Counted from the first letter of the stretch, positions 1 through 9,270 are shown. The stretch is 64,000 bases of DNA from Acidobacteriota bacterium (GCA_016208495.1 JACQXX010000104.1:1-64000); one strand, 5' to 3'. Notes: generated from the letters alone by a model not told the origin. Numbers and translations are program-made.

Positions 1-134
1 CCCGCCGCCGCCGAAAACTCCAAACACTTCCGGACGAAGTGATTGCTTTTCTCACACCTGGAGTCAATTCTCAATCCAAGGCTTTGGCTTTGTAACTTTA
101 TGCAAATTTTATTACTTACAGCTTATCCTGGCGC
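1..134. other. Left-edge intergenic stretch
   Basis: No gene is visible. The edge starts with a short CCG-triplet run, followed by AT-richer sequence. It lies downstream of the minus-strand gene at 135-653, so it may hold that gene's 3' region. Confidence 0.5.
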
Positions 135-653
135 TTATGGGGTGCTTACCGGACCGCCACTCAAAATCTTTCCAGAACCTGGTTCAAACAACAGATATTG
201 AACTTTGAGAAAATCAGAATCGCTTACATTCACATTCCTGAACTTGAGTTCAATCCAGATAACCCAGGTTTGATCATCGGCAGAAAAAGCCAGTTCTTTG
301 GCTTCCCAGCGTGAGACATTGTCATTTTCAATGATTTTTACACCACGAATAGATCGCAACTTACTCTGGCAGGCACCGCGCACAAGCTCTTCAAGTTCAA
401 AAGGTTGCGAATCGTCGTGATATGAAGTCACGACGAAAAAGGTCGGTGCCGACCGCACAGCAGTATTCTTTGTTACCGGTAAGGAGCTGTTTTTTGGTTG
501 GGAATCAGCCGGAGTCGTTGGTATTCGCTGACGCCCGGATTGTCCCCAGGCAGGTGAACTCAGAGCCAAAATGATCAGCAAAATGGGCATCCATCGCGCC
601 CAGGACAGCCGATCATGCTGATGAGAGTGACTGGAAATCTCAGCACAGGACAT
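135..653 (-). CDS. Hypothetical exported protein
   Basis: This is a 172-residue protein of unknown function. About 20 hydrophilic residues precede a hydrophobic segment (ILLIILALSSPAWG, about residues 24-37) ending in AWG-Q, which looks like a signal peptide cleaved near residue 38. The start may therefore lie further in than the first ATG. The mature part is polar, with a Ser/Pro/Thr-rich stretch followed by a compact domain of about 100 residues containing several Trp residues. The neighbour proS is divergent and about 400 bp away. No family was recognised. The export signal is seen; any role would be guesswork. Confidence 0.6.
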   Translation of the reverse strand: MSCAEISSHSHQHDRLSWARWMPILLIILALSSPAWGQSGRQRIPTTPADSQPKNSSLPVTKNTAVRSAPTFFVVTSYHDDSQPFELEELVRGACQSKLRSIRGVKIIENDNVSRWEAKELAFSADDQTWVIWIELKFRNVNVSDSDFLKVQYLLFEPGSGKILSGGPVSTP

Positions 654-906
654 AGCATGGCCTCCTTTGAGAGGAAGTTTTGAAGGCTAGGAACGGGAAA
701 AGTCAGGATTGATTGAGGTTATTGAATTGTTTTGGGGATGAGGAATCCGCCAGCGCCTGTGATGCACAATGCCCGTCAGGGGTGGATTCTATTAAAAAAT
801 AAAGAGTTCAGGCTATCGCAAGACACATCTCCGTTGACAGGAAGACGGCTTCCGCCATACCCTACACGCTTTTTCAGAACCACACCGACATATAGCATGT
901 TGCAAG

Positions 907-1010
907 CCCGGAACCCGGAACCCGGAACCCGGAACCCGGAACCCGGAACCCGGAACCCGGAACCCGGAACCCGGAACCCGGAACCCGGAACCCGGAACCC
1001 GGAACCCGAA
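907..1010. repeat. Heptamer array (GGAACCC)n, about 15 units
   Basis: Almost perfect tandem copies of a 7-bp unit lie directly before proS. Seven is not a multiple of three, so 21 bp encode a repeating seven-residue peptide (NPEPGTR) in an open frame joined to proS. That makes the proS reading frame look about 100 codons too long. The same unit or its complement recurs at 14744, 31030, 41352 and 41482. Confidence 0.95.
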
Positions 1011-1043
1011 TCCTCAATTCACCTCAGGACACATCAAGACATT

Positions 1044-2780
1044 ATGCACTGGCACAATCTGTTTATTCCAACTTTGCGCGAAGCTCCAGCCGACGCTGAG
1101 GCTGTGAGTCATAAGCTTCTGGTACGCGCCGGGTTTATCCGGCAATTGACGGCAGGCGCCTATTCAATTCTGCCGCTTGCGCAGCGCACAATTTTGAAAA
1201 TCACTGATATTGTCCGCCACGAAATGAATGCCATCGGCGGTCAGGAATTTTATCTCCCGGCGCTCAATCCAGCTTCAATCTGGCGTGAATCAGGCCGGTG
1301 GGATGTGATGGGCGACAATATGTTTCGCCTCAAAGACCGTAAAGGCGCGGAACTGTGCCTGGGGATGACCCACGAAGAGGTCTTCACCTCGATTGCCCGT
1401 CACGAAGTGCGATCCTACAAAGAGCTTCCGCAAATCTGGTATCAGATCCAGACCAAATTCCGCGATGAACCCCGTCCAAAGTCTGGATTGCTGCGGGTGC
1501 GGCAGTTCACGATGAAAGATTCCTACTCCTTTGATATTGACCAGGCTGGGCTGGATCAATCGTTCGACCTGCACGACGCCGCTTATCGTCGGATTTACAG
1601 CCGGTGTGGGCTCAAATTTGCTGTTGTCGAAGCCAGCAGCGGTGCCATGGGCGGTAGCGCGTCGAGCGAATTTATGGTGGCTTCAGACGCAGGTGAAGAC
1701 TGGATTGCCAGTTGCCCGGAATGTGGCTATGCCGCCAACGTCGAAAAAGCAACCTCTAACCTGCCCGTGATTGAAGATGGCGAAGGGTTAGCAGCACCTG
1801 AGAAATTCCCAACGCCCAATGTGCGCACAATTGACGATCTGGCCAATTTTGAAGGTGGCGCGGCGGCTGACCGGCAGATTAAGACCTATGTCTGCATCCT
1901 GGATGAAAAGAACCTGGCGCTCCTGTTATTGCGCGGGGATCACGAATTGAATGAAACCAAGGTGCTCGATGCAACGGGTGCCATCCAATTTCGCCCGGCG
2001 CATCCAGAGGAAATCTTTAACGCACTGGGCGCGCATCCGGGCAGTCTCGGGGGTGTTGGCGTTATTAAATACCCGATTTATGCCGATGAATCATTGCGTG
2101 GACGCCGTGCGATGACCACCGGTGCCAACGAAGATGATTTCCACTTGCGCGGTGTCGAAATCGAACGCGATATCAAAGTCACCAAATGGGCATCACTGCG
2201 AACCGTCAAAGCTGGTGAAGGCTGCCCGAAATGCGCCGGAACGCTCGATGTCAACAAATCCATCGAAGTCGGCCATATCTTTAAGCTTGGAACCAAGTAC
2301 AGCGTCTCGATGGGCGCCAACGTGCTCAACCAGGAAGGTCACGAAGTTCCGATTGTGATGGGAAGCTACGGCATTGGCGTCGAACGGATTATGGCTGCCG
2401 CTGTCGAACTCTATCATGATAAGGACGGGATTTGCTGGCCGGTTTCAATTGCTCCTTTTGAAGTCGTAGTGACTCCGGTCAACTACGCCGACGAAGAAAT
2501 CTCCCGCGTCGCCAACCAGGTGTATGACGGCTTGAAAGCACAGGGCATTGACGTGCTGCTTGATCGCCGTGACGAACGCCCCGGCGTCAAATTCAAAGAT
2601 GCTGACTTGATTGGGATTCCCTATCGCGTGGTGGTCGGAGCGAAGAAGCTGAAAGACCAGAAGGTTGAATTCTTTACCCGCTCGACTCGCTCATCCGAAG
2701 ACATCGCCGTGGCCGACATCATCAACCACGTGGCAGGTGCGGTACGTGCTGAGCATGAACGGCTGAAGAAAGCAGAATGA
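1044..2780 (+). CDS. proS: Proline--tRNA ligase (bacterial type)
   Basis: ProRS charges tRNA-Pro with proline in the cytoplasm. I place the start at the ATG at 1044, giving [19 protein letters not shown] and 578 residues, the normal length for bacterial ProRS. The open frame continues upstream to 732, but that part is low-complexity peptide from the heptamer array. Class II motifs are visible: motif 2 around [20 protein letters not shown] and motif 3 around [10 protein letters not shown]. The roughly 180-residue insertion between them matches the bacterial editing (INS) domain, and an anticodon-binding domain ends the protein. There is no strong Shine-Dalgarno sequence. The gene appears monocistronic and ends just before a foldback of GGTTAGT heptamers. 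Confidence 0.96.
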   Translation: MHWHNLFIPTLREAPADAEAVSHKLLVRAGFIRQLTAGAYSILPLAQRTILKITDIVRHEMNAIGGQEFYLPALNPASIWRESGRWDVMGDNMFRLKDRKGAELCLGMTHEEVFTSIARHEVRSYKELPQIWYQIQTKFRDEPRPKSGLLRVRQFTMKDSYSFDIDQAGLDQSFDLHDAAYRRIYSRCGLKFAVVEASSGAMGGSASSEFMVASDAGEDWIASCPECGYAANVEKATSNLPVIEDGEGLAAPEKFPTPNVRTIDDLANFEGGAAADRQIKTYVCILDEKNLALLLLRGDHELNETKVLDATGAIQFRPAHPEEIFNALGAHPGSLGGVGVIKYPIYADESLRGRRAMTTGANEDDFHLRGVEIERDIKVTKWASLRTVKAGEGCPKCAGTLDVNKSIEVGHIFKLGTKYSVSMGANVLNQEGHEVPIVMGSYGIGVERIMAAAVELYHDKDGICWPVSIAPFEVVVTPVNYADEEISRVANQVYDGLKAQGIDVLLDRRDERPGVKFKDADLIGIPYRVVVGAKKLKDQKVEFFTRSTRSSEDIAVADIINHVAGAVRAEHERLKKAE

Positions 2781-2792
2781 AGAATTGAGAAA

Positions 2793-2859
2793 GTGGTTAG
2801 TGGTTAGTGGTTAGTGGTTAGTTCTTGGAATGTATTGATTTCTAACCACTAACCACTAA
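2793..2859. repeat. Facing GGTTAGT heptamer arrays (foldback)
   Basis: About four copies of GGTTAGT are followed, after about 20 bp, by the complementary TAACCAC units. The two arms can pair into a hairpin. It sits between the proS stop and the 3' end of the convergent tRNA gene, so it could serve as a transcription barrier. There is no T-run, so terminator function is inferred only. Confidence 0.75.
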
Positions 2860-2864
2860 TCGGA

Positions 2865-3240
2865 TGCGCCCAGCAGGACTCGAACCTGCGACCTACGGCT
2901 TCATACCACTATAGCTTTCGCTACCCCCGTTGGGTTTGTGGTCTGGACTGTATCTTCACCATTTCAGGTGCAACACGTGCAGTCTCTACGGAACCCCTGG
3001 AGTTTACTTTTTGAATTTCTGCAACCCCAAAAGCATTTACCCTGAGCAATTTAACCATTTTCAGGTTGAATGCCAGCCTTCAATGCTTCAAAAGAAGGTT
3101 TCCTCGGTATTACCAGCGATGAGTACTCATCGGGAAGGCTTCACCGATATAGTGCTGTGCATTGCTGCAATTTTGTTTCTTGCAGCAAGTCCAATTTTCG
3201 GTTAGAAGGCCGTTGCTCTATCCAACTGAGCTATGAGCGC
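2865..3240 (-). tRNA. tRNA-Arg(UCU), split by a group I intron
   Basis: The two exons are 3204-3240 (5', 37 nt) and 2865-2901 (3', 37 nt). Joined, they form a complete cloverleaf. Acceptor GCGCTCA pairs with TGGGCGC, the D-arm is GCTC/GAGC, the anticodon stem is ACGGC/GCCGT with loop CTTCTAA, and the T-arm is GCAGG-TTCGAGT-CCTGC. The loop gives anticodon UCU, which reads AGA/AGG arginine codons. The discriminator is A and CCA is not encoded. The 302-nt insertion lies after anticodon position 36. This tRNA is unusable without splicing unless another arginine tRNA gene covers these codons elsewhere in the genome. Confidence 0.93.
2902..3203 (-). ncRNA. Group I self-splicing intron in the tRNA-Arg anticodon loop
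   Basis: The 5' exon ends in U (the U of the anticodon) and the intron ends in G, as group I splicing requires. Near the 3' end (transcript strand) there is a P7-like pair, GACTGCA with the AAGATACAGTCC block. A small hairpin CACCTGAAATGGTG fits P8. These resemble the conserved core of bacterial tRNA introns. At 302 nt it is compact and carries no credible homing-endonuclease gene. Family knowledge: related introns occupy the anticodon loops of tRNA-Arg(CCU), tRNA-Ile(CAU) and tRNA-Leu in proteobacteria and cyanobacteria. The subgroup and full folding were not computed. Confidence 0.88.
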
Positions 3241-3334
3241 GCAAAGAACAATTTGAACGGAGCGCGACTATAGCAAAACCTGAGCTGGCGTTTCCAGACG
3301 TTTTTTCTCCAGCGACGCTCCCCATCAACGCGAA

Positions 3335-4102
3335 ATGTATCGTTATCATCATCTTACCATCGTTATTCCGATTCACAACGAAGCGGAACTCCTTCCCTCA
3401 GTGGTTGCTTCCTTCCCTGATTTTGTAGATCACGTGATTTTTGTGGATGACGCCAGCACCGATGACACCCCGGCGGTGCTCCGGCACATCGTTGATTCCC
3501 GATCAGGGCGGTTTACCGTTTTGAGACACCTGACCAACCAGGGTGTTGGCGCGGCAACCGTCACCGGCTATCGCCATGCGTTGACCAGTAAAGCTGATTT
3601 GATTGTGCTGATGGACGGGGACGGTCAGATGGATGGCCGGGACTTGCCGTTGATGCTTGATACTCTCATTGGCGGCCCATTTGATTTTGTCAAAGGGAAT
3701 CGCTTTGCGCATTCAAGCATTCAGCGCATGCCCTGGACGCGCTATGTGGGAAATTCCATCCTGAGCTGGCTTACCAGACTCGCCCTGGGCTGTAAACATC
3801 CGATTGACGCTCAATGCGGCTTTACGGTATTTCGAGCAACTGGCCTGCGGCAACTCGATCTACATCATTTATTTCCAAGATATGGGTTCCCCAACGACCT
3901 GCTGTTTGAAGTCGCTGCCAAAGGGTTGTATTTCACCAGCGTCCCGGTGCGGACCGTTTATGGCAACGAAATTTCCGGAATCAATCCATTTGTGGTGCTG
4001 CCAACCATTTTCGGGCTGATTGCCCGTGGCTACTGGCGTCGGCTGGGACGGCAAAGCAACAAACCCCGCACCCAGTGGAGTGAAACGCGAGCGAGTCAGT
4101 AG
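3335..4102 (+). CDS. Family 2 glycosyltransferase (DPM1-like)
   Basis: This is a GT-A fold glycosyltransferase of 255 residues, probably transferring a sugar from a nucleotide or to a polyprenyl-phosphate carrier at the cytoplasmic face of the membrane. Residues 8-20 read TIVIPIHNEAELL, the usual GT2 start. VDDASTDDT and the metal-binding DGDGQMD motif follow, and later NDLLFE. No long C-terminal membrane anchor is present, unlike some dolichol-phosphate-mannose synthases. The stop codon lies inside the AGTAGTC heptamer array, so the last few residues (RASQ) come from repeat sequence. The substrate cannot be told from sequence. Confidence 0.88.
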   Translation: MYRYHHLTIVIPIHNEAELLPSVVASFPDFVDHVIFVDDASTDDTPAVLRHIVDSRSGRFTVLRHLTNQGVGAATVTGYRHALTSKADLIVLMDGDGQMDGRDLPLMLDTLIGGPFDFVKGNRFAHSSIQRMPWTRYVGNSILSWLTRLALGCKHPIDAQCGFTVFRATGLRQLDLHHLFPRYGFPNDLLFEVAAKGLYFTSVPVRTVYGNEISGINPFVVLPTIFGLIARGYWRRLGRQSNKPRTQWSETRASQ

Positions 4103-4195
4103 TCAGTAGTCAGTAGTCAGTAGTCAGTAGTCAGTAGTCAGTAGTCAGTAGTCAGTAGTCAGTAGTCAGTAGTCAGTAGTCAGTAGTCAGTAGTC
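4095..4195. repeat. Heptamer array (GTCAGTA)n, about 14 units
   Basis: A near-perfect 7-bp tandem array begins inside the last codons of the preceding glycosyltransferase gene. A complementary array (GACTGAC units) lies about 105 bp downstream at 4301-4352, so the two can pair imperfectly. Confidence 0.95.
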
Positions 4196-4561
4196 GAGTG
4201 TTGGGATTTTGAAGCGCCTGTCAAGTGTATTTGGTTCTATTTGAATCATTTAGAAACAATTCTTTTCAAGAATTTGACGAATTCAACGATCCGGGTTTTG
4301 TCTACTGACGACTGACGACTGACTCATCAACGACTGACGACTGACGACTGACTTACAAGCGAAATTGCAAATTCCCATCGAAACAGGTAAAACTACGGCT
4401 GTCGCCATTCCTGCAATTCCCTCATCCATAACAGGATTTTCCCTTACGTTGCACTCGTCAAATACCAATACCAGTCATTTTTTCCTGATGACCGTTCTCT
4501 GACGGCACCCGATTGACCTGTGACTTAACCCGGAACCCACTCTTTCACCGAGGATCTGAGT
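4196..4561. repeat. Spacer with complementary GACTGAC heptamers (4301-4352)
   Basis: This holds about 105 bp of AT-rich unique sequence and then two blocks of GACTGAC heptamers. The remaining 200 bp before the aminotransferase gene shows nothing else I can support. No obvious promoter was identified. Confidence 0.7.
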
Positions 4562-5779
4562 ATGATTCAACCAGCAGCACGCACCCGAAATTACAACTAC
4601 GCCATCCGCAATATCGTCGTCGAAGCCAAGAAAGTCGAAGCTTCAGGCCGTCCGGTCACCTATCTCAACATTGGTGATCCGGTGATCTATGGGTTCCAAC
4701 CACCCCAATCACTGATGGACGCCATGGCCAAAGCCGTCCGTGACGGCAACAACGGCTATGCCCCGTCAAATGGAACAGTTGAAGCCCGCGAGGCCATTGC
4801 CGAAGATTCAGCGAAGTTTGGAATCCCGATTTCACCTGAAGATGTGATTGTGACGTCTGGGGCGTCTGAAGGCGCGGATTTGATTTTGAGTGCCTTGCTG
4901 GAAATGGGCGATGATGTGTTGACTCCCTGCCCAACCTATCCGCTGTATTCGGCGATTACTTCCAAGCTGGGTGCCAAAGAGAATTACTATCATCTGGACC
5001 CGAAAAACAACTGGTTGCCGAACCTGGATGAAATTCGCGGCCTGATTACTCCACGCACCCGTGCCATGGTGGTTATCAACCCCAATAATCCAACCGGAAC
5101 GGTGTATTCCAAAGAACTCCTCCAGGGGCTGCTCGATATTGCCGCCGAACACAACCTGGTGGTACTGGCCGATGACGTCTATCATCGGATGACCTATGGC
5201 CCGGCGGGTGCCCGACTGGCGGAACTGGCCCAGGGCATGGAAGTTCCGGTCATCACGCTCGAAAGCCTTTCGAAATCACACCTGGTGCCAGGCTGGCGCG
5301 TCGGCTGGATGACCTTTACCAACAAACCGGCAATGGCGGACCTGATCCCAGCCATTCGGAAAATGGCGGATGCCCGCCTGTGCAGCCCGCTTCCAACGCA
5401 GTGTGTGATTCCAGCCGCGCTTTCCGACCTCTCACACCTCAAAGAGACAATGGAAGCCATGAAATTGCGGGCTGACATCACGGTTGAGTCTATCAATGCG
5501 ATTCCTGGAATGAACTGCACCCGTCCAGAAGCAGCCTTTTATATTATGGCCCAAATGGAAAACCTGGCTGGTGCCACAGATGAAGAGTTTGTGCTGGCCT
5601 TGCTGCGCGAAACCGGAATCCTGTTTGTGTATGGGTCAGGGTTTGGCCTCAACCCGCAAGATGGCTATTTCCGCATCGTGTTTTTGCCTCAACCCGAAGT
5701 GCTGCGCGATGTCTATGCCCGGCTGGGTGAATTTGCCACCGCCTGGCCTCATCGTGCCCGGCAGGCAGCGCAGGGGTAG
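4562..5779 (+). CDS. Class I/II PLP aminotransferase (Ala/Asp type)
   Basis: This PLP-dependent aminotransferase has 405 residues and is cytoplasmic. The N-terminal IGDPVIYGF and the overall length fit the AlaA/AspC-like subgroup that makes alanine or aspartate from their 2-oxo acids. Visible PLP-site elements are SGASEGADL (phosphate-binding turn, about 99-107), NPNNPTG (174-180, substrate-side Asn), ADDVYH (203-208, pyridine-nitrogen Asp and Tyr), Lys238 in SLSKSH (Schiff base) and Arg246 in GWRVGW (carboxylate). GAGGATCTGAGT precedes the ATG and provides a Shine-Dalgarno-like GAGG. The gene stands alone between two repeat-filled spacers. Exact amino-acid specificity is uncertain. Confidence 0.9.
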   Translation: MIQPAARTRNYNYAIRNIVVEAKKVEASGRPVTYLNIGDPVIYGFQPPQSLMDAMAKAVRDGNNGYAPSNGTVEAREAIAEDSAKFGIPISPEDVIVTSGASEGADLILSALLEMGDDVLTPCPTYPLYSAITSKLGAKENYYHLDPKNNWLPNLDEIRGLITPRTRAMVVINPNNPTGTVYSKELLQGLLDIAAEHNLVVLADDVYHRMTYGPAGARLAELAQGMEVPVITLESLSKSHLVPGWRVGWMTFTNKPAMADLIPAIRKMADARLCSPLPTQCVIPAALSDLSHLKETMEAMKLRADITVESINAIPGMNCTRPEAAFYIMAQMENLAGATDEEFVLALLRETGILFVYGSGFGLNPQDGYFRIVFLPQPEVLRDVYARLGEFATAWPHRARQAAQG

Positions 5780-5898
5780 GAGTGAGTGAAGTAGTGAAGT
5801 AGTGAAGTAGTGAAGTAGCGAACTTACGAGCGAGTAGCGAACTTACGAGCGAGTAGCGAACTTACGAGCGAGTAGCGAGTAGCGAGTAGTGAGTAGTC
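5780..5898. repeat. Composite repeat: GTAGTGAA octamers, a 19-mer x3, GAGTAGC heptamers
   Basis: Four octamer copies are followed by three copies of the 19-mer GTAGCGAACTTACGAGCGA and then GAGTAGC/GAGTAGT heptamers. The complement of the 19-mer/heptamer part reappears at 5996-6048 across about 97 bp of AT-rich sequence, so a large foldback is possible. Confidence 0.9.
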
Positions 5899-5995
5899 AA
5901 TCAACTTTTGGTTGAAAATATGCTTTGAGCCGGTCAAGTTTTTACACGAAGAAACAAAACCTTTCTGAACTATCTGAACTGATTCAATTCTTTCT

Positions 5996-6048
5996 GACTA
6001 CTCGCCACTCGCTACTCACTACTCACTCGTAAGTTCGCTACTCGCTCT
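5996..6048. repeat. Complementary arm of the GAGTAGC/19-mer repeat
   Basis: ACTCGCTACTCACTACTC and CGTAAGTTCGCTACTCGCTC are the reverse complement of the 5820-5898 arm. The roughly 230 bp between this arm and sppA hold no gene I can support. The sppA promoter must lie here or further upstream. Confidence 0.88.
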
Positions 6049-6280
6049 TAAAAAGGTCAGGCACGGGTACGGGTTTCCAGGAAAGGTCAACCTAAACCGC
6101 AGTCCTGGACGTATGGGAAAATCCCGTCGCACACAACAATGCCAAACATAACCCACGTTCACTTGTTTTTTGGAAGCAATGGTTGACCCACTGAAAACAA
6201 CCATGGAACCAATTACAGGAACCAAGGCGAGTCTCCCCTCGCTTTCATAACTGACCTTTGGATAATGAGGAAGTTTCAAC

Positions 6281-8098
6281 ATGCGTGATTTTCTAAAGCA
6301 GGTATTTGCGAGTCTCACCGGGCTGGTGCTCTTTAGTCTGCTGGCTCTGGTGGTCGTGATTTTCTTGATCGGGAGTATCATCAGTAGCTCGGGCGGTAAA
6401 CCCGAGCCGAAAGTGGATGACAAAGCGGTTCTGGTCTTCAATCTTTCAACCAACATTTCGGATGCCGCCCCTGATGCTGATCCTATCAAAGCATTTCAGG
6501 ATGCGGCGTTTGGGAGCCGGACCAAAAGTATTTCGTTGAGTACGGTGCTCGACACTTTGGACAAGGCATCCAAAGACAAGCGCATTGTTGGACTGTACCT
6601 GTACGGCAACTTACAAGCCGAAGGATATGGCTCCGGGTTTGCCGCGCTCAAGGAAGTTCGGGAAGCCCTGGAACGCTTCCGGGCCGCCGGGAAAACCATT
6701 ACCTTCTATGACATGGGAATTGGCGAGCAAGAGTATTATCTGGCCTCGGTCGCCAATACCATCGCGCTCAACCCGTTTGGCGCCGTCGAAATGAACGGGT
6801 TTGCCTCACAGCCGATGTTTCTGGCCGATGCCTTCAAAAAGTATGGAATTGGCGTTCAAGTGACCCGGGTTGGAAAATACAAATCAGCGGTCGAGCCTTA
6901 TCTTTTAAATAAAATGAGCCCGGAAAATCGCGAGCAGCTTGAAAATCTGCTTGGCGATAACTGGAACGAATTCCTGACCGCCGTGGGCAAGAGCCGCAAT
7001 ATTCCAGTTGCCGATCTTCAGAAAATTGCGGATGAACAAGCGCTCCTGATCGGTGAACAGGCCAAACAACAAAAGCTGGTTGATAAGGTGGTGTATTTTG
7101 ACGAAATCGTCACCGACCTCAAGAAACTTACCAACACGCCTGACAAAGACACAACCTTCCGCCAAATCAGCCTGCCTGCCTATTCAAAGGTTTCACGTGA
7201 ATCACTGGGGATTGCCAAAGAATCAAAGAATCTGATTGCCGTGGTGTATGCCGAAGGTGAAATCGTTGATGGTACAGGCACTTCAGATCAGATTGGCGGT
7301 GACCGGCTGGCCAAACAACTGCGCGATTTGCGGCAGGATCCGGATGTCAAAGCCGTGGTGCTACGAGTCAACAGTCCCGGTGGAAGCGCCAGCGCCTCCG
7401 AAGTCATCCAGCGGGAAATCATCCTGACCAAAAAAGCCAAGCCGTTGATTGTGTCAATGGGCTCCTATGCAGCTTCCGGCGGGTACTGGATTTCGACCTA
7501 TGCCGATCATATCTTTGCCGAACCCAATACCATTACCGGCTCAATTGGCGTGTTTGGGTTGTTGATTAACGTTGGCCAGCTTGCGAACGACCATGGCGTG
7601 GCCTGGGATACCGTCAAAACTGGGAAATATGCCGATCTGGGCACGATTTCACGACCGAAAACAGACGAAGAACTGGCGCTCATTCAAAAAACCGTTGACC
7701 AGATTTATGACCAGTTTCTGGCCAAAGTCTCTGAATCACGCAAATTGCCCCGCGAAAAAGTCGCTGAAATTGCCCAGGGCCGGGTCTGGTCAGGCATTGA
7801 TGGCAAAGAGTTGGGCCTGGTGGATGAGCTTGGCGGCCTGCAGGACGCCATCAAGTTTGCCGCCAAGAAAGCCAACCTTGGCGACAACTGGAAAACGACT
7901 GAATATCCAAAACCAACTTCCACGGAAGAAAAAATTCGTGAGTTGCTGACTTCTGACGACCAGCCTGATCGGTTGGCGAAAACCACCGCGGTTGTGCGTG
8001 AATTTGGCCGATTACAGGAAGAATTGTCGGTTTTAAACTCAATGAATGACCCGGTGCATGTGTATGCACGATTGCCATTTTCAATTCGAATTGACTAA
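6281..8098 (+). CDS. sppA: Signal peptide peptidase SppA, 67K type
   Basis: SppA is a membrane-anchored serine/lysine protease that clears cleaved signal peptides in the periplasm. The protein has 605 residues, matching the long (E. coli-like) form with two tandem S49 domains. Residues 12-35 form the N-terminal membrane anchor. The catalytic pair is visible by comparison with the E. coli enzyme: general-base Lys201 in YKSAVEP (first domain) and nucleophile Ser399 in YAASGGYW (second domain). NSPGGSA (364-370) forms the oxyanion region. The start is supported by GAGGAAGTTTCAAC just upstream. A strong hairpin (8103-8130) follows the stop and may terminate transcription. Confidence 0.95.
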   Translation: MRDFLKQVFASLTGLVLFSLLALVVVIFLIGSIISSSGGKPEPKVDDKAVLVFNLSTNISDAAPDADPIKAFQDAAFGSRTKSISLSTVLDTLDKASKDKRIVGLYLYGNLQAEGYGSGFAALKEVREALERFRAAGKTITFYDMGIGEQEYYLASVANTIALNPFGAVEMNGFASQPMFLADAFKKYGIGVQVTRVGKYKSAVEPYLLNKMSPENREQLENLLGDNWNEFLTAVGKSRNIPVADLQKIADEQALLIGEQAKQQKLVDKVVYFDEIVTDLKKLTNTPDKDTTFRQISLPAYSKVSRESLGIAKESKNLIAVVYAEGEIVDGTGTSDQIGGDRLAKQLRDLRQDPDVKAVVLRVNSPGGSASASEVIQREIILTKKAKPLIVSMGSYAASGGYWISTYADHIFAEPNTITGSIGVFGLLINVGQLANDHGVAWDTVKTGKYADLGTISRPKTDEELALIQKTVDQIYDQFLAKVSESRKLPREKVAEIAQGRVWSGIDGKELGLVDELGGLQDAIKFAAKKANLGDNWKTTEYPKPTSTEEKIRELLTSDDQPDRLAKTTAVVREFGRLQEELSVLNSMNDPVHVYARLPFSIRID

Positions 8099-8102
8099 AT
8101 AT

Positions 8103-8130
8103 GGAGTGCGGCGGCTTGACGCCGCACTCC
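8103..8130. repeat. REP-like hairpin GGAGTGCGGCG-GCTTGA-CGCCGCACTCC
   Basis: An 11-bp perfect stem with a six-base loop lies between the sppA stop and the response-regulator start. A second member at 42246-42273 keeps the GGCTTGAC loop region and changes two stem pairs in a compensatory way, so the fold seems to be conserved. No T-run follows, which favours a REP-like element over a classical terminator. Confidence 0.8.
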
Positions 8131-8157
8131 AAACTATTCCTCTTTGTGGAACCCCCG

Positions 8158-9270
8158 ATGAATGAAGCTGAGCTTCTGACTGCTAAAATATTGATTGTTG
8201 ATGATATACAGGCCAACGTGTTGCTGTTTGAAGCCATGTTGAAGTCGGAAGGCTACAGCAATGTCTACGGCACGACCGATTCCCGCAAAGCGGCTGATTT
8301 GTACCGCCTGTACAAACCTGACCTGGTGCTGCTGGATCTGGATATGCCCTATCTGAACGGGTTTGATGTTATGGATCAATTGAAAGAAATTGAATCCGAG
8401 TCATACCTGCCGGTCCTGGTATTGACTGGCCTCTCTGATCAGAGTGTTCGGATTCGGGCGCTTGAGTTTGGGGCTCGTGACTTTTTGTGCAAACCATTTG
8501 AACACGTCGAGGCATTAACCCGGATTCGCAACCTGGTCGAGGTGCGGCTGCTGCACAACGCCGTTCGGGAGCAAAACCGGATATTGGAGGAAAAGGTCCG
8601 CGAACGCACTCGCAAACTCCGCGAAACTCAGCTCGATATTATTCGTCGGCTCGGGCGGGCGGCTGAATACCGTGACAACGAAACCGGGTTTCATGTGATC
8701 CGCATGAGCCACTTCAGCGCCTGTCTGGCCCGAACCGTGGGATTTACCGATGCCGAATGCGAAATCCTGCTCTATGCCAGCCCAATGCATGATGTTGGAA
8801 AGATTGGAATTCCAGACCACATCTTGTTGAAAAATGCCCCACTCACCTCTGAGGAGTGGACCATTATGAAAACCCACACGGTCATTGGATCAGACCTGCT
8901 GGCTGGACACGATTCAGAGTTAATGCAACTGGCATCGGAACTCGCCTTATGTCATCACGAAAAATGGGATGGGAGCGGGTATCCGCGAGGGTTAAAAGGT
9001 GAGGAAATTCCACTGATTGCCCGCATTGTGGCTTTATGCGACGTGTTTGACGCCCTCACATCAGCCCGACCGTATAAAAAAGCCTGGTCGATTGAGGAAA
9101 CCATGGCCTATATCGAAGGGGAAAGTGGAAAACACTTTGACCCCAATCTGGTTGGACTCTTTAAGCAGGTCTTGCCTGAAATCCTCGAAATCAGGGCACG
9201 CTATGCCGACCCGGTTGTTCCCAGGCTGACACACCACAGCCTGCACGAGCGCCCGACCAGAATTGAATAG
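8158..9270 (+). CDS. Response regulator with HD-GYP c-di-GMP phosphodiesterase domain
   Basis: This is a two-component output protein of 370 residues. Residues 9-125 form a receiver domain with acidic pair DD (15-16), phospho-acceptor Asp60 (LVLLDLDMP), a conserved Thr (VLTGLS) and Lys (CKPF). A helical linker (about 130-170) leads to an HD-GYP domain with MHDVGKIGIPD, a later HHEKWDGSGYP and DVFDALTSARPYK. Such domains hydrolyse cyclic di-GMP. The open frame extends to 8101, but that stretch is the hairpin repeat, so I use the ATG at 8158. No sensor kinase lies adjacent, so the partner is unknown. Confidence 0.93.
   Translation: MNEAELLTAKILIVDDIQANVLLFEAMLKSEGYSNVYGTTDSRKAADLYRLYKPDLVLLDLDMPYLNGFDVMDQLKEIESESYLPVLVLTGLSDQSVRIRALEFGARDFLCKPFEHVEALTRIRNLVEVRLLHNAVREQNRILEEKVRERTRKLRETQLDIIRRLGRAAEYRDNETGFHVIRMSHFSACLARTVGFTDAECEILLYASPMHDVGKIGIPDHILLKNAPLTSEEWTIMKTHTVIGSDLLAGHDSELMQLASELALCHHEKWDGSGYPRGLKGEEIPLIARIVALCDVFDALTSARPYKKAWSIEETMAYIEGESGKHFDPNLVGLFKQVLPEILEIRARYADPVVPRLTHHSLHERPTRIE

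Noticed and set aside
732-1043. N-terminal 104-residue extension of ProS
   Set aside because: It consists of array-encoded NPEPGTR repeats and unsupported sequence; the family start and normal length are reached at ATG 1044.
2930-3205. ORF of 91 residues on the plus strand inside the tRNA intron, as a possible homing endonuclease
   Set aside because: It lies antisense to the intron and has no LAGLIDADG, HNH or GIY-YIG motif; the intron is too short for an endonuclease gene.
7000-7949. Several long alternative-frame ORFs inside sppA, dnaX, murE and the flippase fusion
   Set aside because: They are shadows of strongly supported genes, with Ser/Arg/Pro-rich composition typical of wrong-frame reading.
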